A stretch of 59,425 nucleotides of DNA from Polyangiaceae bacterium (lineage in GTDB: Bacteria > Myxococcota_A > Polyangia > Polyangiales > Polyangiaceae), in the NCBI GenBank assembly GCA_029266615.1, contig JAQSWN010000007.1, forward strand, positions 1-59,425, in the 5' to 3' direction. Below are positions 41,047 through 49,834 of this stretch, piece by piece; the first letter of the stretch is position 1, and the number at the start of each line of letters is the position of its first letter. The notes under the pieces were generated by a model. That model saw only the letters and a program-made list of their open reading frames with translations. It was not told where the DNA came from and did not search any database. Position numbers and translations under genes: made by a program.

Positions 41047-41367
41047 TTAGCGGACCGCAGCCCGCGCCGCGCGCGCCGCCGGCGACGTAACTCGTCGTGT
41101 CTGCCGACGTGTCAGCTCCGTCGCGGCCTTTATGTGGCCAGAGCTCTTGCGGGTGGACTTGCGCGATTGCTTGCCGGTGGCCGAGCTTTCGAGCACCGGA
41201 CCCCTGCCCACGGCTCGCTTCGTGAAGTTGTGAGGCGACGTGCCGAGCCCATCCAACAAGGTCTTGTCGATCGCTTCGTCCCGCGTCGGTTTGCGAACCT
41301 TCTTAGGTCGCGGAGGCCGACTCTGCCTCAGAAGCTCGGCCATGTACGCTACTGCCTTCGTCGCCAT
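41047..41367 (-). CDS. Small basic protein of unknown function
   Basis: About 106 residues from the ATG at 41367, preceded by AAAGGGA. It is very rich in Lys, Arg, Ser and Thr (RQSRPPRPKKVRKPTRDEAI, TGKQSRKSTRKSSGHIKAA, RRQTRRVTSPAARAARAAVR) with the single more ordered stretch DEAIDKTLLDGLGTSPHNFT. The C-terminal half recalls histone-H1-like Lys/Ser/Ala tails of bacteria, suggesting nucleic-acid binding, but this is only composition. Coding status is moderate: the frame is clean and has a plausible ribosome site, yet no family is recognised. Confidence 0.5.
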   Translation of the reverse strand: MATKAVAYMAELLRQSRPPRPKKVRKPTRDEAIDKTLLDGLGTSPHNFTKRAVGRGPVLESSATGKQSRKSTRKSSGHIKAATELTRRQTRRVTSPAARAARAAVR

Positions 41368-41592
41368 ACGGTCCCTTTTTCCTTTCAGGAGCCAATGGGG
41401 CTCCGATGAAAACGTGACGATGCTCAACGCCTGCGATTCGCTTTCCCCTCCGTGGGCTTTGGATAGTACACGCCTTCTACAGCGCTTGTCGCCGAAGAAT
41501 TCCCGGTCGGACGACGTAGGTGCGCTTCGTGGGCGCGCTGGGTCCGTCTGATTTCGACGCGGGAATCATTTTCGTTTCGGGAGCGTCCGAGA

Positions 41593-42132
41593 CTACTCGT
41601 CGTCCGTTCCGTCTGCGCACGCAGCGTCGGATGCGATCCCATGCGCGCCACGCATCAAGATCGAGCGAAGCTTGTAGCTACCGTCCTCCCCTCGCAAGAG
41701 CGTGTAGGAGGATGACTCCTCGCCCAGCTCTTCGTCACGCTCGTTCAGGTAGGGCCAGCGCACGGTCGCGACGACGAGGTCCTTGCCGACCCAGTCCAAA
41801 TGCTGGATTTCCGCGCGTGTGCCGGTGATACCGCGCTCATTGTACATGTCCTTCGAGCCTTTGAAGAACTGCTCCACCTCGGACTCTGACTGCACGACTC
41901 GGGCCTCGGTGCGGCCGATGACGAACGCGGGCACTCCCCAGAGCTTGGCCATGGTCCGCATGTCTCCGGACGTCATCGCCTCCGCGAAACGGTCGAGGTA
42001 GCGTTGCACGCTGGCTTGCTCGCGTTGTTCAGTGGGTCTTTTGGGCGCCACCTGATGGTGACCACTGCCGGGCGAACCCTCTTCGCGATCTCGAGCATCT
42101 GCATCACTTCGGGCTGACCTGGCGGTAGGCAT
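41593..42132 (-). CDS. NTF2/SnoaL-like protein
   Basis: A protein of 179 residues. The first 40 are charged and disordered (SDADARDREEGSPGSGHHQV). The rest forms an NTF2-like cone: helix VQRYLDRFAEAMTSGDMRTM, then AKLWGVPAFVIGRTEARVVQ, VEQFFKGSKDMYNERGITGT, and beta strands IQHLDWVGKDLVVATVRWPY and SSYTLLRGEDGSYKLRSILM. Such proteins act as small enzymes or binding modules; no catalytic dyad is obvious. The start at 42132 has AGGAG about 12 bases upstream; the frame runs further upstream without coding character. It is divergent from the HEAT-repeat gene, with a 160-base spacer. Confidence 0.7.
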   Translation of the reverse strand: MPTARSARSDADARDREEGSPGSGHHQVAPKRPTEQREQASVQRYLDRFAEAMTSGDMRTMAKLWGVPAFVIGRTEARVVQSESEVEQFFKGSKDMYNERGITGTRAEIQHLDWVGKDLVVATVRWPYLNERDEELGEESSSYTLLRGEDGSYKLRSILMRGAHGIASDAACADGTDDE

Positions 42133-42292
42133 GGCTTGGTTCCTGCTCCTGATGAATTGAAAGACCATCGCAGTTGCTAAAGCCGTGCCAGTTGCTCGGC
42201 CCCCCAACGCAAAAGAAACTCGTCCGCCCTGGGAATGAGAAAAACGGAGACCATGTTGTTCACATACCCAATTGGGACCAGAGGAGGCCACA

Positions 42293-42946
42293 ATGGCCAA
42301 CGCGAAGCCTCGAGCGACGGCGCGGCTCACGGCGCTCTCACTCGTTCTGACGGCCGGCACGGCGGGAGCCGCCTCAACACGTGACTTGCCCACCGAGGTG
42401 CTGTGCGACCTGATCGACGACGCCGAATTGACCGAGCCGAACAGCCCGACACGCGCGCGGCTGCTATCGGCCCTCACCGCGGACCAAAGAGCCACGGTGC
42501 GCGCGGAAGCGGCTGCGGCCATGGGTAGCCTATGGCCTAACCAAGCGGCGGAAGCCGCGGAGGAGCTGCGCAGGCTCGCCCGTGACGTTTCCGACAACGT
42601 GCGCGTCTCCGCCGCAGTTGGGTTGGCCCGCGCCATCGAGCGCGCGAGCGCGCCAGAGCGCATCGACTTGGTGTGCACTTGGGCTCTCTCGCCAGATCGC
42701 GACGAGCGCTTGGCGCTAGCCCGCGCGCTGACCTGGAGCACCCCCGTCTTCGTGGCAGATCTCGTCCTGGAGCAGCTGGCTGCAGACGAGAGCACGCCGG
42801 TGCGGGCCGCCGCGCTGGCCGCGGTCGCCAAGCACTTCCACGAGGACTCCTCGGTTTACGTGCGCATCGTGAGCAAGTGCGTGGACGACGCGGACGTGAA
42901 CGTTCAGCGGCTCGCGCGCGCGTTGTTCCAGCGCGCGCGAGGCTGA
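42293..42946 (+). CDS. HEAT-repeat protein
   Basis: A protein of 217 residues preceded by an ideal GAGGAGG seven bases before the ATG. At least four alpha-hairpin units are visible: ALTADQRATVRAEAAAAMGS, LRRLARDVSDNVRVSAAVGL, ALSPDRDERLALARALTWST, DESTPVRAAALAAVAKHFHE and DADVNVQRLARALFQRARG. The D-x-x-x-V-R-x-x-A-A pattern is the HEAT/PBS-lyase-like signature. The start MANAKPRATARLTALSLVLT might act as a weak signal sequence (TAGTAGAAST), so periplasmic export is possible. It ends 11 bases before the convergent pyrophosphatase gene. A protein-protein scaffold role is likely; its partner is unknown. Confidence 0.8.
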   Translation: MANAKPRATARLTALSLVLTAGTAGAASTRDLPTEVLCDLIDDAELTEPNSPTRARLLSALTADQRATVRAEAAAAMGSLWPNQAAEAAEELRRLARDVSDNVRVSAAVGLARAIERASAPERIDLVCTWALSPDRDERLALARALTWSTPVFVADLVLEQLAADESTPVRAAALAAVAKHFHEDSSVYVRIVSKCVDDADVNVQRLARALFQRARG

Positions 42947-42957
42947 GGCGGGCCGGG

Positions 42958-43620
42958 CTAGAACTTCATGCTCGGCGGGGCCAGGTCGTAAGACTCTTGG
43001 TAGTCGGAGAGCGAAGCCCTCACGACGTCGTGCGCGTGCTCTCGCCCGTAGATGCCCGAAACCGCTATCTGGTTCTCCGTCCCCGGCATCAGCTTGTACG
43101 TGGAGAAGTAGTGCAGCAGCCGGTCCACGATCACGCGCGGCACCTGCTCGATGTCGTTCGTGTCGTTGTAGTAGGGGTCGTTGTCCAGCACCGCGACGAT
43201 TTTGTCGTCCGCCTCGCCGCGGTCGATCATGCGGATGCCGCCAACGACGCGCGCCTCGAGCAAAATCTCCGAACGCGTGATGGGGCGCTCGCTGATGATG
43301 CAAATATCCAGTGGGTCTCCGTCCGCCGCTTGCGTGCCCGGTACGGACAGCGCCGCCACCCGTTGCGCGCAGTAGGTGCGCGGGATGAGCCCGTACAGCG
43401 TCGGCGGCTGGGCTGAGCCGCGCTGCGGACGATCCACCTTGAGGTAACCGGTGGATTTGTCGATCTCGTACTTCATCGTATCGAACGGCGTGATCTCGAC
43501 GTACGCGTTCACCACCGCCGGCGCGCGATGACCGGAGTCCAAGCCGTGCCAGGGGTGAGGGCGAAAGCGATAAAAAGGAGGAGGGGGCATCGTCATGAAA
43601 CCGCCGGAGCGTAGCTTCAT
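42958..43620 (-). CDS. ppa: Inorganic pyrophosphatase (family I)
   Basis: A protein of 220 residues. It has the family I signatures [20 protein letters not shown] (substrate-binding E and K), YGLIPRTYC, and the metal-binding [10 protein letters not shown] at about 99-108 (D-G-D-P-x-D), followed by [20 protein letters not shown]. These residues hydrolyse pyrophosphate and drive biosynthetic reactions. The product would be a soluble cytosolic hexamer-type enzyme. A second start (MTMPPPPF, 43596) is possible and would drop eight residues. It is slightly longer than the E. coli enzyme, with extensions at both ends. Confidence 0.93.
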   Translation of the reverse strand: MKLRSGGFMTMPPPPFYRFRPHPWHGLDSGHRAPAVVNAYVEITPFDTMKYEIDKSTGYLKVDRPQRGSAQPPTLYGLIPRTYCAQRVAALSVPGTQAADGDPLDICIISERPITRSEILLEARVVGGIRMIDRGEADDKIVAVLDNDPYYNDTNDIEQVPRVIVDRLLHYFSTYKLMPGTENQIAVSGIYGREHAHDVVRASLSDYQESYDLAPPSMKF

Positions 43621-44028
43621 TTTTACGCCGCACACGTTTCTGCGAATTTGCGCCTTTACGGCAGCCGAAAGCAAAGCGGGCGCATGCGGGCCGGCGAGCC
43701 GCTCGAGCCGACCACCGCCGCAACCACGGTCCGGGTGAAGAGCGGGAAGACCATCGGAACGGACCGCGCGCAGCGACCACCGCCGCCACGGACTGACCGC
43801 AAATCGCTCGGCTCGACCGCGAAGCTCATGCGAGTCGACGGCCACTGTCACTTCGCATGGAGGATGACCGGCGCGGCCTTTCGCTCTCCAAGCATGAGCC
43901 GGAGAAGTGCTTCATGGCGCGTTGTAGGCGAGAGATGACGGCGACTCGGAAACACGGCTGACACCTGGCTCCGGGTCCTCACGAGTTGTTGCTTGACCGC
44001 CTCACGCGTCTGGATTCTACCGCCGGGC
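43621..44028. other. Intergenic region without a recognised gene
   Basis: These 408 bases separate the divergent pyrophosphatase and ParA-like genes. A short + strand frame (43648-43938) is Arg/Ser/Pro-rich and unlike neighbouring proteins, so it is not accepted as a gene. Promoters for both flanking genes are expected here, but no convincing boxes were found. Confidence 0.5.
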
Positions 44029-44724
44029 GTGAGCCACATTCATTTCATTGGAGGCGAGAAGGGCGGCGTCGGCAAAAGCGTGACGGCACGCTTGCTCGCG
44101 CAGTACTTCATCGATCGCAACGTACCGTTCGCCGGCGTGGACGGAGACTCGTCGCACGGCGCCCTCGTGCGGCATTACGGGGACTTCAGCCGCTTCGTCG
44201 ATTTGCGCAGCAACGAAAGCGCAGATCAAATCTTGGATCGCGCGCTCAGCGCCGACCGCAAGGTCGTCGTCGACCTGCCCGCGCAGAGCGCGCAATCCCT
44301 CGCGGATTGGCTGGCAGGCGCCAACGTCATCGCTCTCGCCCGTGAGCTGGGCACGCCGATCACCCTTTGGCACGTGACGGACGGCGGCTTCGCGTCCGTG
44401 CAACAACTGGAGCGCGCTCTGGAGCGCTACGGTAACAGCGTGTCGCACGTGGTCGTAAGGAACCGGGCGCGCGCCAAGGACTTCAGCCAATTGGAGTCGT
44501 CCTCGGCCCTGAGCAAGCTGCACGCGCTCGGCGGCAAAGTGATCGATCTGCCGGAGCTGGACGGTACGGCAATGTACCGAATCGACGGCAGCGGAGCGAG
44601 CTTCTGGGCGGGCGGAAACGTGGGCGAAGGCGAGCACTCTCTCAAGCCGCTGGATCGCGAGCGCGTGAAGATGTGGCTCAGCCGTGCCTACGCCGAGCTC
44701 GACAAGCTCGACGGCGCGCTCTGA
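44029..44724 (+). CDS. ParA/MinD-like P-loop ATPase (mobilisation-protein type)
   Basis: A protein of 231 residues starting with GTG. The deviant Walker A motif is HFIGGEKGGVGKSVTARLLA, followed by VPFAGVDGDSSHGALVRHYG and the Walker-B-like KVVVDLPAQSAQSLADWLAG. The sequence WHVTDGGFASVQQLERALER and VVVRNRARAKDFSQLE matches the stand-alone ATPases often annotated as 'mobilization' or TraL-like proteins. The group forms ATP-driven dimers. No ParB, relaxase or plasmid gene lies nearby, so a chromosomal role (positioning or signalling) is more likely. It ends four bases before the convergent outer-membrane protein gene. A start 12 codons earlier is possible. Confidence 0.85.
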   Translation: MSHIHFIGGEKGGVGKSVTARLLAQYFIDRNVPFAGVDGDSSHGALVRHYGDFSRFVDLRSNESADQILDRALSADRKVVVDLPAQSAQSLADWLAGANVIALARELGTPITLWHVTDGGFASVQQLERALERYGNSVSHVVVRNRARAKDFSQLESSSALSKLHALGGKVIDLPELDGTAMYRIDGSGASFWAGGNVGEGEHSLKPLDRERVKMWLSRAYAELDKLDGAL

Positions 44725-44728
44725 GCGG

Positions 44729-45646
44729 CTAGGGCTCCCAGGGAAGGCCGATGCGCAAGCCGCCGCGAAAAAAATGCGTCGGCTCGCGCCCGCCTCCTTC
44801 GAAGTAGTACTCGTAGGAGACGGCGAGGCCCGCCCAGGGCAGCACGTTGCGACGACGTAGCGCCGTGAACGCGAACGCACCGCCGAGACGCGCGCCCCAG
44901 CTGAGCCGGGTGTTGTCCGCCTCGAACAACGCGACCGGCGCCGCTTCTACTTCGTAGTGCCAGGTAAGCGCGCGCGAGCGGAGCACGACTGGCACCGCCG
45001 GGAAGTAGTTGATGACGAACTCGCTCGCGTTGGTGTTCGGCCGGAGCAGCGCGCTGCCGCCAAACTCTGGACCAAACAAGAGCGTGTACTTGCCGTCGAA
45101 GCCCCAGCCGGCGAGCACACGACCCGAGCCACCGGCGCCGAACGTGAGGTGCTGCTGGGTGTAACGGAACTGCACGTTGCCGCCCGACTCCACGCTGAGC
45201 GTGAGCCGTTTGCGGTCCGACTGCAGGCCGTGGAAGCCGACTTTCGGGCGGATCCAAAACGGGCATTCGTTCTGGCGAGCGAGAGCTTGTTCGTAGCCGC
45301 GAAGGCGTCGGTTCGCAGTGAGCGCGGCGTCCACTTCGTCATCCATCACCCCGCCCTGCTCGAACAGCGCCTTGGCGTCGCCAGCTCGGGCCGCGGATTG
45401 CTGCAGGCTCGCGAGTGCACCCTGCCGCGCCTCCACGCTCGCGTGACAGACGGACGGCAAGACGTGCTCTTCGATTGTCTTTAGCGCCTCTTTGTCGGTG
45501 AACCAGTCGTCCACCTCTTCGGCCCTGACGACTCGCGCCACGTCGTCCAGCAAGGAACGGACGCCCTCCGTGTCCTCGGCGTGCGAAAGCTTTGGCAATA
45601 GCAGCAGCGACACGGCCGCGACCCACGGCGCCTGGGGCCAAAACAT
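44729..45646 (-). CDS. Predicted outer-membrane or periplasmic protein
   Basis: A protein of 305 residues with signal peptide VAAVSLLLLPKLSHAEDT. Residues 25-130 are helical (LLDDVARVVRAEEVDDWF, LFEQGGVMDDEVDAALTANR). From about 135 to the end there are alternating amphipathic strands (VGFHGLQSDRKRLTLSVESG, GRVLAGWGFDGKYTLLFGPE, VLPWAGLAVSYEYYFEGGGR, FFRGGLRIGLPWEP), as in eight- to ten-stranded outer-membrane barrels. No family is recognised. The typical C-terminal aromatic is displaced (WEP), so barrel insertion is an inference. Function unknown. Confidence 0.65.
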   Translation of the reverse strand: MFWPQAPWVAAVSLLLLPKLSHAEDTEGVRSLLDDVARVVRAEEVDDWFTDKEALKTIEEHVLPSVCHASVEARQGALASLQQSAARAGDAKALFEQGGVMDDEVDAALTANRRLRGYEQALARQNECPFWIRPKVGFHGLQSDRKRLTLSVESGGNVQFRYTQQHLTFGAGGSGRVLAGWGFDGKYTLLFGPEFGGSALLRPNTNASEFVINYFPAVPVVLRSRALTWHYEVEAAPVALFEADNTRLSWGARLGGAFAFTALRRRNVLPWAGLAVSYEYYFEGGGREPTHFFRGGLRIGLPWEP

Positions 45647-45758
45647 GGTCGTCCTTCTTTGGGGGGTCCGCGCGGCGCGTCAAGCACCTTGCAGCCATTT
45701 TAAAGCTATTTCATCAATGCTCTTAGCGGGGCCATGGGCCGGCCGTAGCGACGGCAAA

Positions 45759-46904
45759 ATGAGCAACATCGAGGCGATGCAGCGCGCGCTCACGGACGTC
45801 GTTTCGAAGGGGGACTTCGTGGTGCCGCCGTATCCAGCCGTCGCCATGCGGCTGCAGCGCGTGCTGAGCCGGGACAATTACGCCATCGCCGAGATCGCGG
45901 ATGTAGTCGCCACCGACGCGCCCCTAGCCGCGACCGTGCTTGCAGCGGCCAACTCCGCAATGCTCGCTGGCGCCGCGCCGATCACGAGCCTGAGCCGCGC
46001 CGTCAATCGCCTGGGCGCGCGCACCGTTGGCTCAATCGCCCTCGCGAGCGGCGTTGGTGCGCTCGCGACCGCGACCGGCGTGCTCCACGACGTGAAGTTC
46101 CGAGTCTGGCGGCGCGGCGTCACGTGCGCTCTGGCGTGCCAAAAGCTGGCCGCGGCGAGCCATTTGGACCCAGAGGAGGCGTTTCTAGCCGGCTTGCTGC
46201 ACGGCTTCGGACGCTCCGTTGCCGTAACTTCGCTCGAGCGGCTCCTCAAAACGCACCAGCCGCCGCGACCCCTCGCCGCCGCGGAGTGGCTGAACATCGC
46301 CGAACAACAACGCGCGGTGCTCGCCCATGCGGTCGCGCAGCGCTGGCAATTGCCGAGCAGCATCGCCGAAGCCATCGACCCGGGCGCGACCGTCGGCGCG
46401 TCGGCACTCGCAGATCTCGTCGTGTACGCCGACCAACTCGCGGCGGACTTGGATGCAGGGCGGATGCCGCAAGCGCGCACCCCGGCCGAGGCGCCGCTCA
46501 TCGACGCGCTAGTGAGCGCGCTTCCCGGCACTTTGGAAGCGCTAGCACCCCAAGCGTCGCTGCGCCCCAGCCCAACGAGCCCCGTCCTCGCCAAACCCGA
46601 GCGCGCGCTGAGCGGCGAGCTGCGACAAAAGTCGCTGCACGTCGTGGACCGTCGAAGCAAAGGCGCCGCCGAGCTCAAAACGATCGCCCTCACGGCGAGC
46701 GGTATCCAGGTCGAGAGCTCGCGGCCCTTCCAGGAAAGCTCCATGGTGCGGCTCGCGGTCGGTGAGGCTGCGGCTCCTTGGGAGCTTTGGTTCAACGTTG
46801 CGCTCTGCGCCGCGACCGGCGCTCGTTACAAGGTAGAGCTGGAGCTTTTTTCCCCGACTCGGGAAACTCGCGACCGCTGGCGTGCTCTGTTCGATGCACC
46901 GTAG
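45759..46904 (+). CDS. HDOD-domain signalling protein
   Basis: A protein of 381 residues. About 10-205 is an HDOD domain: PPYPAVAMRLQRVLSRDNYA, IADVVATDAPLAATVLAAAN, ITSLSRAVNRLGARTVGSIA, EEAFLAGLLHGFGRSVAVTS and VLAHAVAQRWQLPSSIAEAI. HDOD is the HD-related fold that lacks strict phosphodiesterase residues and often pairs with c-di-GMP signalling. The C-terminal 100 residues (RSKGAAELKTIALTASGIQV, FQESSMVRLAVGEAAAPWEL, YKVELELFSPTRETRDRWRA) resemble a PilZ-like beta domain, but the RxxxR and D/NxSxxG residues are not clear. The start ATG is weakly supported. It is followed after 12 bases by a lipoprotein gene. Confidence 0.85.
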   Translation: MSNIEAMQRALTDVVSKGDFVVPPYPAVAMRLQRVLSRDNYAIAEIADVVATDAPLAATVLAAANSAMLAGAAPITSLSRAVNRLGARTVGSIALASGVGALATATGVLHDVKFRVWRRGVTCALACQKLAAASHLDPEEAFLAGLLHGFGRSVAVTSLERLLKTHQPPRPLAAAEWLNIAEQQRAVLAHAVAQRWQLPSSIAEAIDPGATVGASALADLVVYADQLAADLDAGRMPQARTPAEAPLIDALVSALPGTLEALAPQASLRPSPTSPVLAKPERALSGELRQKSLHVVDRRSKGAAELKTIALTASGIQVESSRPFQESSMVRLAVGEAAAPWELWFNVALCAATGARYKVELELFSPTRETRDRWRALFDAP

Positions 46905-46916
46905 TAGCGTTCGGGC

Positions 46917-47615
46917 ATGTCGCTCGCCAGCGTCGTGTGCCTCTGGGGTTGCGTGTCTTTGGTAGCGTGCTCGCGCAGCACGCCGGAAGCCCCGGCCAAG
47001 GCGGAATCCGCGCACGAGCGCCCCTCCACGGCTGCCATGACCGCCGCGCCCGCCGCCGCCATGGAGAGCGCGCGCGTCGGCGCCGTGGCTCCGGATTTCG
47101 AGCTTCCGGACCTAGACGGCAAGCTCGTGAAACTCTCGAGCTTCCGCGGCAAAACCGTGGTCCTAGAGTGGTTCAATCCGGGCTGCCCCTTCGTGAAGGC
47201 AAGCCACACCAAGGGCTCGTTGGTAGACACCGCCGCTCGTCACGCTAAAAATGGCGTCGTGTGGCTGGCCATCAACTCCGGCGCGCCGGGCAAGCAAGGT
47301 CACGGCGTGGAGGCGAACCGGGCCGCGCTCCAAACCTTCAAGCTCGGTCACCCCATCTTGTTGGACGAGCAGGGCACGGTCGGCAGAGCCTACGGCGCCG
47401 CCCACACGCCCCACCTGTACGTGGTCGACGCGCAGGGCACGCTCGTCTACCGCGGGGCGATCGACAACTCGCCGGACGGCGAGGGTGAGTCGCCGACCGG
47501 GGGCAAGCTCGTGAACTACGTGGACAACGCCCTCGCGGACCTCGCCGCTAAGCGCCCCCTCTCCGTCTCCGAGAATGCAGCGTACGGATGTTCGGTGAAG
47601 TACGCGGCCAAGTAG
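46917..47615 (+). CDS. Peroxiredoxin/thioredoxin-like lipoprotein
   Basis: A protein of 232 residues. The lipoprotein signal ends LVACSRS with C18; then comes an Ala/Pro/Thr-rich linker (20-50). The AhpC/TSA-Redoxin fold begins VGAVAPDFELPDLDGKLVKL, with the reactive cysteine at about 90 in EWFNPGCPFVKASH. Only one cysteine is in this motif (CPFVK, not CxxC), as in the peroxiredoxin-like group. LDEQGTVGRAYGAAHTPHLY gives the cis-proline TP segment. A membrane-anchored periplasmic thiol peroxidase or reductant is likely. The gene sits 12 bases after the HDOD gene and 38 bases before the DUF3105 lipoprotein gene. Confidence 0.87.
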   Translation: MSLASVVCLWGCVSLVACSRSTPEAPAKAESAHERPSTAAMTAAPAAAMESARVGAVAPDFELPDLDGKLVKLSSFRGKTVVLEWFNPGCPFVKASHTKGSLVDTAARHAKNGVVWLAINSGAPGKQGHGVEANRAALQTFKLGHPILLDEQGTVGRAYGAAHTPHLYVVDAQGTLVYRGAIDNSPDGEGESPTGGKLVNYVDNALADLAAKRPLSVSENAAYGCSVKYAAK

Positions 47616-47653
47616 CCGCCAGATTCCTCGATTCTTCCGTATAAAATCGGCCC

Positions 47654-48247
47654 ATGCGTCCGCACCGCGCGCTCCTTCCAACCATCTTGCTTGCCGTGTC
47701 GTGCGCCGACGGGGAGTCGGTACAACCGCCGCTCAACGCGCTCGAGCAAAGCGAACCGATGGGCAAGTGCGCGGCAGTTCTGCGCCGCTACGAGGGGGCG
47801 ACCGCCGAACACGTCCGCGAGTGCAGCGCCCTAGAGTACTCGACGAGCCCGCCCGTGTTCGGCTCTCATTACCCCACGTGGGCTGCCTACCAGACCTACG
47901 ACTTTCCGGTTCCGCTCGGCTATTTGGTGCACGATCTGGAGCACGGCGCCGTCGTGCTGTTTTACGACTGCCCGGAGGGCTGCGCGGACGAGGTCGCGGA
48001 AGCGCAGGCCTTCATCGACTCACTGCCGGCGGATCCTCGCTGCGCGGCCGAGGTTCGGGTGCAGGTGGTTCTCGTCCCGAGACCAGGCCTTTCCTCGCGC
48101 TGGGCGGCGTCAGCCTGGGGCCGTTCGTTGAACGCGGACTGCTTCGATTCGTACATCTTCGGCCAGTTTTACGCGGACAACATCGGACGGGGGCCGGAGG
48201 ATCTCTGCACGCAAGGGGTGGCGTTGGCCTCCGACCCTTGTCGCTAG
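47654..48247 (+). CDS. DUF3105-domain lipoprotein
   Basis: A protein of 197 residues. The signal peptide MRPHRALLPTILLAVSC carries a lipobox-like cysteine at 17. The DUF3105 signature follows: YSTSPPVFGSHYPTWAAYQT (normally PPTSGPH) and VPLGYLVHDLEHGAVVLFYD, whose VHDLEHG histidines suggest metal binding. Cysteine pairs at CPEGCADEV, DPRCAAEV and DLCTQGVALASDPC could form disulfides. DUF3105 proteins are secreted or anchored and of unknown function. It lies close after the peroxiredoxin-like gene, so the two may be coexpressed. Confidence 0.85.
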   Translation: MRPHRALLPTILLAVSCADGESVQPPLNALEQSEPMGKCAAVLRRYEGATAEHVRECSALEYSTSPPVFGSHYPTWAAYQTYDFPVPLGYLVHDLEHGAVVLFYDCPEGCADEVAEAQAFIDSLPADPRCAAEVRVQVVLVPRPGLSSRWAASAWGRSLNADCFDSYIFGQFYADNIGRGPEDLCTQGVALASDPCR

Positions 48248-48284
48248 AACCGCGCTCGAGTTGCTTTTCGAAGCAAAGCGCGCC

Positions 48285-49721
48285 ATGAAAGTGAGCAAGG
48301 GCTTTGGCTTTCGGATGGCGGCGTCGCGTCTGACAGTTTCGGTCGATGAGCGCACGCGCTTGGCCAAAGCGCGTTTGGGCGAGGTCGTGCTCGGAAAGTG
48401 GCGTCTAGAGCGCCTCGTTGGCATCGGCGGCATGGCGGCCGTGTTCGAGGCCGCGCCCCGGAGCGGCAGCCGCGTCGCCATCAAAATCCTCCACCCGGAC
48501 CTCGCCGGCTCGGAGGACATGCGAGAACGCTTCCTCGCCGAGGGCTATGCGGCGAACCGCGTCGCGCATCCAGGCGTCGTCACGGTGCGGGACGAAGGCA
48601 CGACGCCGGACGGCGCCGTCTTCCTCGTGATGGATCTGTTGAGCGGTCAAACCTTGGCCCAGCGGCTGCAAGAAGGGCTGCACCCGTTCAGCGTCGGAGA
48701 GGTGCTGGAGCTCACCTCTCAGTTGCTGGACGTGCTGGTTCAAGCGCACGGCCGCGGCGTCGTTCACCGCGACATCAAGCCGGAGAACGTGCTGCTCACG
48801 CCCGAGGGCCGAGTGCGCTTGCTGGACTTCGGTATCGCGCGGGTGGACTCGGCGGCGCGCACGCACACGACGGAGCTCGGGACGACGCTTGGGACGCCGG
48901 CGTTCATGTCGCCCGAGCAAGCGCTGGGGCACTGGGAAGACGTGGACGGCCGGAGCGACGTGTGGTCGCTCGGCGCCACCATGTACCTGCTGCTTTCGGG
49001 CACGCCGGTGCGACCTCCGGGCAGTGAAATGGATCAGCTGCTCGGGGCGATGACCCGCCCCGTCGTGTCGCTGGGCGACGTGGCTCCGTTGCCGCGGTCC
49101 GTCGTGGCCGTGGTCGATCGCGCGTTGGCGTTCGACCGGGACGATCGCTTCCCGGACGCCCGCTCCATGCAGCTCGCGGTCCGCGCTGTGTTGGACGAGC
49201 TGAGCGCGCCGGATTCCCGCGCGACTCTGCCGCCTCCGTCTTTGGAGCCCGTGGCGATGTCGCTGCGCACTCCTCGGCCGGAGCGCGGGCACAAGCGTCC
49301 GAGCGTCACCTCGGTGCGGCCCGTGGCCGCCAGCTCGTTGCCCCTCACGACGACCGCCGAAAGCACCAAGCCCAGCGCGCTGCCGTTCTTCGTCTCGCTC
49401 GGCTTTGCGGTGGGCATCAGCATCGTCGTCGCGGCGCGCCTAGGCGTTCAGTCGCCCGCGCCCGCTCCGGCAGCCGCCCCCGTAGCCGCCGCGCTCGCGC
49501 CGGTGCCCACGGTCCCCCCGCCCGAGGCGCCGTCGCCCGAAGTTGGTTCGCCGCGCCCGGAGCCAGTACGCGTGAGGCCGACCGCGGCCAGCTCCGCGAA
49601 ATCATCCTCGTCTGCGGTCGCGCCCCACCGTCGTCCTGCCCCGGTTCGGGCTGGCGCCGGTGCGGACCGCTCCGACGCGCGTCGAGAGCACCCCGAGGCG
49701 GCCTCCGGCGTCGGATACTGA
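48285..49721 (+). CDS. Membrane-anchored Ser/Thr protein kinase (PknB type)
   Basis: A protein of 478 residues. The Hanks-type kinase domain (about 38-300) has every key element: glycine loop VGIGGMAAVF (45-54), lysine VAIK (67), HRDIKPEN (161-168), DFG (181-183), the activation segment with GTPAFMSPEQALG, and SDVWSLGATMY. After a basic linker there is one membrane helix (about 365-385, FFVSLGFAVGISIVVAARL) and a Pro/Ala/Ser-rich extracytoplasmic tail without a sensor domain. The start ATG 48285 is used; an earlier start at 48261 is possible. Such kinases are very numerous in myxobacteria. Substrate unknown. Confidence 0.95.
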   Translation: MKVSKGFGFRMAASRLTVSVDERTRLAKARLGEVVLGKWRLERLVGIGGMAAVFEAAPRSGSRVAIKILHPDLAGSEDMRERFLAEGYAANRVAHPGVVTVRDEGTTPDGAVFLVMDLLSGQTLAQRLQEGLHPFSVGEVLELTSQLLDVLVQAHGRGVVHRDIKPENVLLTPEGRVRLLDFGIARVDSAARTHTTELGTTLGTPAFMSPEQALGHWEDVDGRSDVWSLGATMYLLLSGTPVRPPGSEMDQLLGAMTRPVVSLGDVAPLPRSVVAVVDRALAFDRDDRFPDARSMQLAVRAVLDELSAPDSRATLPPPSLEPVAMSLRTPRPERGHKRPSVTSVRPVAASSLPLTTTAESTKPSALPFFVSLGFAVGISIVVAARLGVQSPAPAPAAAPVAAALAPVPTVPPPEAPSPEVGSPRPEPVRVRPTAASSAKSSSSAVAPHRRPAPVRAGAGADRSDARREHPEAASGVGY

Positions 49722-49834
49722 ACAGCTTTTCAGACTGAACAGCGTAACGCCAACGCGTCCGGATTGCGCGCGAGTTGCGTGCGCCAGGCATTGCGACTAC
49801 CGTTCCGTTCCCTTTCGTTCCGCCTGGAGAATCA

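Noticed and set aside
43648..43938. Short + strand frame of 96 codons upstream of the ParA-like gene
   Set aside because: Arg/Ser/Pro-rich, no ribosome site, no coding-like third-position pattern and no known motif.
44029..44724. Plasmid partition locus around the ParA-like gene
   Set aside because: No parB, centromere-like repeats, replication gene or relaxase lies nearby; neighbours are housekeeping or unrelated genes.
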